A stretch of 64,000 nucleotides of DNA. Source: an uncultured Opitutaceae bacterium. Its GTDB lineage: Bacteria > Verrucomicrobiota > Verrucomicrobiia > Opitutales > Opitutaceae. The position numbers and the translations under genes were made by a program. Shown here one piece after another: positions 61,161 through 64,000 of this stretch. The notes under the pieces were generated by a model. That model saw only the letters and a list, made by a program, of their open reading frames with translations, did no database searches and was not told the origin of the DNA. Where the stretch lies: assembly GCA_951813085.1 (NCBI GenBank), contig OX638348.1, positions 2,427,627-2,491,626 of the forward strand, given 5' to 3'. The stretch's first letter is position 1. Each line of letters starts with the position of its first letter.

Positions 61161-61189
61161 TTCCCGTATAAACGAGTTGTTCCCGTATA
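61161..61189. repeat. Direct repeats TTCCCGTATA upstream of a small gene
   Basis: TTCCCGTATA occurs at 61161-61170 and 61180-61189, 19 bp apart (about two helical turns), inside the 294 bp gap 60950-61243. A partial palindrome (GTTACGT...ACGTAAC) lies just before. This could be a regulator-binding region; nothing else was found in the gap. Confidence 0.35.
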
Positions 61190-61243
61190 TCGTAATCCTA
61201 AGTCTCAAACCAGATTGGGGCAAAGGCTGAACCGCCAAAATTT

Positions 61244-62680
61244 TCAGCGCATACGATAGTATTCGTCAGGATTGTAGAGGTAGTAGAAGTCGAAGGGCTC
61301 TAAACGCGGAAGGGACACAAACGGTCTCCCTTTTTCGTCTTCAGACTCCTCCAAGGCACCTTCGGCGAATATCAGACTCGTCCCGAATCGGTCCGGGTTC
61401 TTGTCAACTGACATTTCCCATATTCGATCCACTACTTGATCAATCCACTTCAGTTCCGAGGCTCGGTCTCCGAACTCTCTCCAATCGCCATCTGAATTCT
61501 TCTCGTACATCAGAGCGATGAACTCGTCCAAGGTTAGGCCCATTTTCTCGGCGACGGGTCGAGCAACGCGTCGCCACCACTCTTCAGCCTCCTCGAGAAA
61601 CTCTTTTTGCTGCGTAAGATTACCGCTGAGTCCCCAGCTAATCTGGTGATGAAGAACAATCGCGTTCGGATAGCAGTAGGAACGCTCCGCAAGCGTAGCG
61701 ATACTCGCCGCCATGCTAGCAGCATACGATTTAACGACCACGTATACCGGAGCCTTGCTCCCATGCATCGCCTTCATGATCTTGTAGCCGGACATTACCG
61801 ATCCGCCTGGCGACGAATCAATCACCAGAAATATCGGGTAGTGAGGGCTCTCATTGTTGTAAAAATTAATTCGTTCGCTCACGTAGTCAGCGAGGCCACT
61901 CCAGATAGGTCCATTCAGAGCAATGCGACGATCGCTAACATGCAGCACTCCATCCACGTAGGGCTCCTTCAAATACATCAGCTCGCGATCTGAATAGATT
62001 AAGTCCTCAACAAGATCTCCTTTTTCCTTCACCGAAAGCTTCGCGGTCAAATTCGCTACCTCCAGGTCTAGCTTTGCGCGTTCGTGCTTAAGCTTCGTAT
62101 CCGCCAAGCGAACCTTGTTCATCTCCGTCTCCATTTCCTTGAGAGCGATCGAATTTTCCAGTTTCAAGCGTTCTTCTTTTTGGCGAAGCTCGTCTAATTC
62201 TTGAGTCAGTGCCTTTTTCGATTCTAGGCCAATAATCGATATCTGCTTGTTCAATGAATCAATCTTAGCATTCAGACGCTCATTCTCGGTCTTGAGCTCA
62301 TTCAGCTCTTGCGTGAGCTTCTCTCGAACTAGGGAATTCTCCAACGAAATCAGCTCCTTCTCTTCCTTCAAATCCTGTATCGTTTCCTTGAACTTCTCCG
62401 CTCTCAACGAGAGGCGAGCAGAGATCAAATCCCGTTCGTCCCTCAATTGCTTAAGCTCCGCTTTTCGAGCTTCCTCTTCTGGGTCAACCTCGTCCTCTTT
62501 AGCGTCGCTTGAATCAGAATTTGCCTGAGAGTCCTTCTCAGAAGCATCGTCCGAATCGTCGCTTCCGCCGGAAACAACCAGCGGGGCTAACTCATTCGCA
62601 TCTGTCTGAGCAGTCGCCGACGCGCCAAGAAGAAGCGCCATAAAAATAAAGATCCTAGCGGAAAATTGGATAGTTCTCAT
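61244..62680 (-). CDS. Exported ClpP-like serine protease with coiled coil
   Basis: 478 residues from ATG 62680. A signal peptide (RIFIFMALLLGASATAQ) is followed by an acidic low-complexity stretch (Asp/Ser-rich), a long coiled coil (Glu/Leu/Lys, about 75-230) and a ClpP/crotonase-fold domain: LNGPIWSGLADYVSERI, FLVIDSSPGGSVMSGYKIM, the catalytic Ser in KSYAASMAASIATLAER and the His in AIVLHHQIS. ClpP normally works in the cytoplasm with an AAA+ partner. This one is exported and carries its own coiled coil, so it may act alone or with an envelope partner, as SppA- or NfeD-type enzymes do. Confidence 0.85.
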   Translation of the reverse strand: MRTIQFSARIFIFMALLLGASATAQTDANELAPLVVSGGSDDSDDASEKDSQANSDSSDAKEDEVDPEEEARKAELKQLRDERDLISARLSLRAEKFKETIQDLKEEKELISLENSLVREKLTQELNELKTENERLNAKIDSLNKQISIIGLESKKALTQELDELRQKEERLKLENSIALKEMETEMNKVRLADTKLKHERAKLDLEVANLTAKLSVKEKGDLVEDLIYSDRELMYLKEPYVDGVLHVSDRRIALNGPIWSGLADYVSERINFYNNESPHYPIFLVIDSSPGGSVMSGYKIMKAMHGSKAPVYVVVKSYAASMAASIATLAERSYCYPNAIVLHHQISWGLSGNLTQQKEFLEEAEEWWRRVARPVAEKMGLTLDEFIALMYEKNSDGDWREFGDRASELKWIDQVVDRIWEMSVDKNPDRFGTSLIFAEGALEESEDEKGRPFVSLPRLEPFDFYYLYNPDEYYRMR

Positions 62681-62900
62681 GATATTGAAACGATTCAACC
62701 GCCACAATTAGAGCGGTAATTCTAGATTGATGTCTCGGGACCGGGAAAACGCAAGCGCAAGCAGATAGATGCGAGCAACGTCAGAACCGGGTCCTCACTC
62801 AAGGAATTAAGGACACCTAAATCGATATCATGGATCGCATTGCGAATGAAATTCCATAAAATAACTAGATATTCTCTCAAATAGACCTACAAAGGCAGTC

Positions 62901-63830
62901 GTGAACTCGGATCCTCTACAGGAAGTAAAACGCTACATGCTCGACCTGCAAAGCTCGATCTGCAGCGGACTCGAATCTGCCGAGGACTCGAATAGAGAAT
63001 TCAGGAGAGACGAATGGGAACGAGCAGAAGGAGGCGGCGGAATTTCCTGCGTCCTGGAGGCGGGCGATACATTGGAGAAAGCAGGCGTGAACTTCTCTCA
63101 TGTCATGGGAGACCAGCTCCCCCCTTCCGCTACAGCAAGTCGTCCCGAGCTAGCAGGAAGACCTTTCCACGCAACCGGCGTTTCAGTGGTCGTCCACCCA
63201 AGAAACCCTTACGCTCCCACTTCCCACGCCAACGTTCGATTCTTCACAGCGCCTGCCAGAACCTCCGCGGAATCCGATATATGGTGGTTCGGGGGTGGTT
63301 TTGACCTGACACCCTGCTATGGATTCAGCGAAGACGCGCTGCACTGGCACAAGACCGCCAAGGCTGCCTGCGATCCCTTTGGTCCCGACCTTTACCCGTC
63401 TTTCAAGGAAGGCTGCGACCGCTACTTCTATATACCTCACCGAAAAGAGCCCAGGGGTATCGGCGGTCTGTTTTTCGATGATTTCGATCAAGGTGGGTTT
63501 GAAAATGCATTTGGACTTACTCGAAGCATAGGAGACCATTACACGATCGCCTATCTGCCAATTGTCGAGCGTCGCAAAAGCCATCTCTATACCAAAGAAC
63601 AGCGCGATTTTCAAAAATACCGTAGAGGACGCTACGTTGAATTCAATCTCGTATACGATCGCGGCACTCTATTCGGACTGCAAAGCGGAGGCCGCACGGA
63701 GTCCATACTCATGTCGCTTCCAAGTGAAGTGTCTTGGACATACAACTACACACCGGAACCGAATTCTCCCGAAGAGGAGCTATACAAGACATTCCTAATC
63801 CCACGCGACTGGGTTAACGCTACCGAATAG
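62901..63830 (+). CDS. hemF: Oxygen-dependent coproporphyrinogen III oxidase
   Basis: Aerobic heme synthesis: oxidative decarboxylation to protoporphyrinogen IX. The 309 residues show [75 protein letters not shown] and [34 protein letters not shown], all hallmarks of the family. The start is GTG 62901. It implies growth with oxygen. hemE follows 25 bp later. Confidence 0.97.
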   Translation: MNSDPLQEVKRYMLDLQSSICSGLESAEDSNREFRRDEWERAEGGGGISCVLEAGDTLEKAGVNFSHVMGDQLPPSATASRPELAGRPFHATGVSVVVHPRNPYAPTSHANVRFFTAPARTSAESDIWWFGGGFDLTPCYGFSEDALHWHKTAKAACDPFGPDLYPSFKEGCDRYFYIPHRKEPRGIGGLFFDDFDQGGFENAFGLTRSIGDHYTIAYLPIVERRKSHLYTKEQRDFQKYRRGRYVEFNLVYDRGTLFGLQSGGRTESILMSLPSEVSWTYNYTPEPNSPEEELYKTFLIPRDWVNATE

Positions 63831-63855
63831 GTCCACCCAACCTAAGACTATTCCT

Positions 63856-64000
63856 ATGAATTCAAGAGATCGATTCCTGGCCGCCCTTAACTGTGAACCT
63901 CTCGATAGACCGCCAATCTGGGTCATGCGTCAAGCTGGGCGATACCTTCCTGAATACCGTGAACTAAAAAAGAAGCGTTCATTTCTCGAGCTTGCGCAAA
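63856..64000 (+). CDS. hemE: Uroporphyrinogen decarboxylase, 5' part
   Basis: The first 48 codons are in the window ([20 protein letters not shown], then [20 protein letters not shown]). The [11 protein letters not shown] segment is the family's substrate-binding signature. It works just before hemF in the pathway, and the genes form an operon. Confidence 0.95.
   Translation, partial: MNSRDRFLAALNCEPLDRPPIWVMRQAGRYLPEYRELKKKRSFLELAQ

Noticed and set aside
1..64000. Full reassignment of TAG to an amino acid
   Set aside because: Many genes end in TAG at the expected length, for example mlaC (three bases before mlaA), mreB, mlaA, rpmG and the ErpA/IscA-type gene.

Overview
The window looks like part of the chromosome of a Gram-negative, free-living bacterium. 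It has lipid A synthesis (lpxA), a Mla lipid-transport operon, tolB, a MreBCD/PBP2 rod system and an exported ClpP-like protease. My best guess is a marine Verrucomicrobiota of class Opitutae; the sulfatase, the MoxR/DUF58/transglutaminase set, the 4-mercaptohistidine methyltransferase and the VC_2705-type symporter all fit. This is an inference from family resemblance; no rRNA is present to settle it.

Layout. 1-6296 (minus strand): lipoprotein, infC, an ErpA/IscA-type Fe-S protein, pdxA-lpxA (overlapping), a conserved hypothetical, aroB and a DUF362-like secreted protein. 6529-16724 (plus): TPR lipoprotein, dnaG, rpoD, tatA, then mreB-mreC-mreD-mrdA. 16891-21010 (minus): a transglutaminase/DUF58/MoxR operon in which the MoxR gene is frameshifted and the DUF58 gene carries two nonsense codons. 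21131-23924: a purine nucleoside phosphorylase, tRNA-Gln(CUG) and four small, mostly membrane proteins of unknown role. 24203-29724: a dead, GC-rich IS3-family element, a short inverted-repeat remnant, and a 1350-residue reading frame in which a sodium:solute symporter runs without a stop into an AT-rich KAP-type P-loop NTPase. 29924-34275: YHS remnant, galM, sulfatase, and a eukaryotic-type hisA. 34276-37821 (minus): a lipid-type operon of acyltransferase, acyl carrier protein, fatty acyl-AMP ligase (frameshifted) and a diiron ferritin-like oxygenase. 37947-43780: a Bax-like glucosaminidase with four in-frame TAG codons, an LpxL-type acyltransferase with one in-frame TAG, then an intact mlaE-F-D-C-A operon. 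43786-54801: phosphohexomutase, family II pyrophosphatase, CheX, a putative ovothiol-pathway methyltransferase followed by a polar amino acid ABC operon that is split by a MITE-like element, tolB, mrp and rpmG. 54889-64000: a EIIA/diadenylate cyclase fusion, nuoA, rpsA, hisG, a response regulator, an exported ClpP-like protease, hemF and the start of hemE.

The most striking theme is damage without decay. Five envelope- or lipid-related genes (moxR, DUF58, fatty acyl-AMP ligase, glucosaminidase, lpxL-like) are interrupted by single-base shifts or in-frame stops, yet their reading frames and conserved motifs continue on the other side. Six of the seven internal stops are TAG, although TAG is also a normal terminator here (mlaC, mlaA, mreB and others). 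Recent pseudogenes, an assembly problem, or stop-codon readthrough remain open explanations. The most novel-looking architectures are the symporter-KAP NTPase fusion, the fatty acyl-AMP ligase/ACP/diiron operon, and DnaG lacking three of its four zinc ligands.
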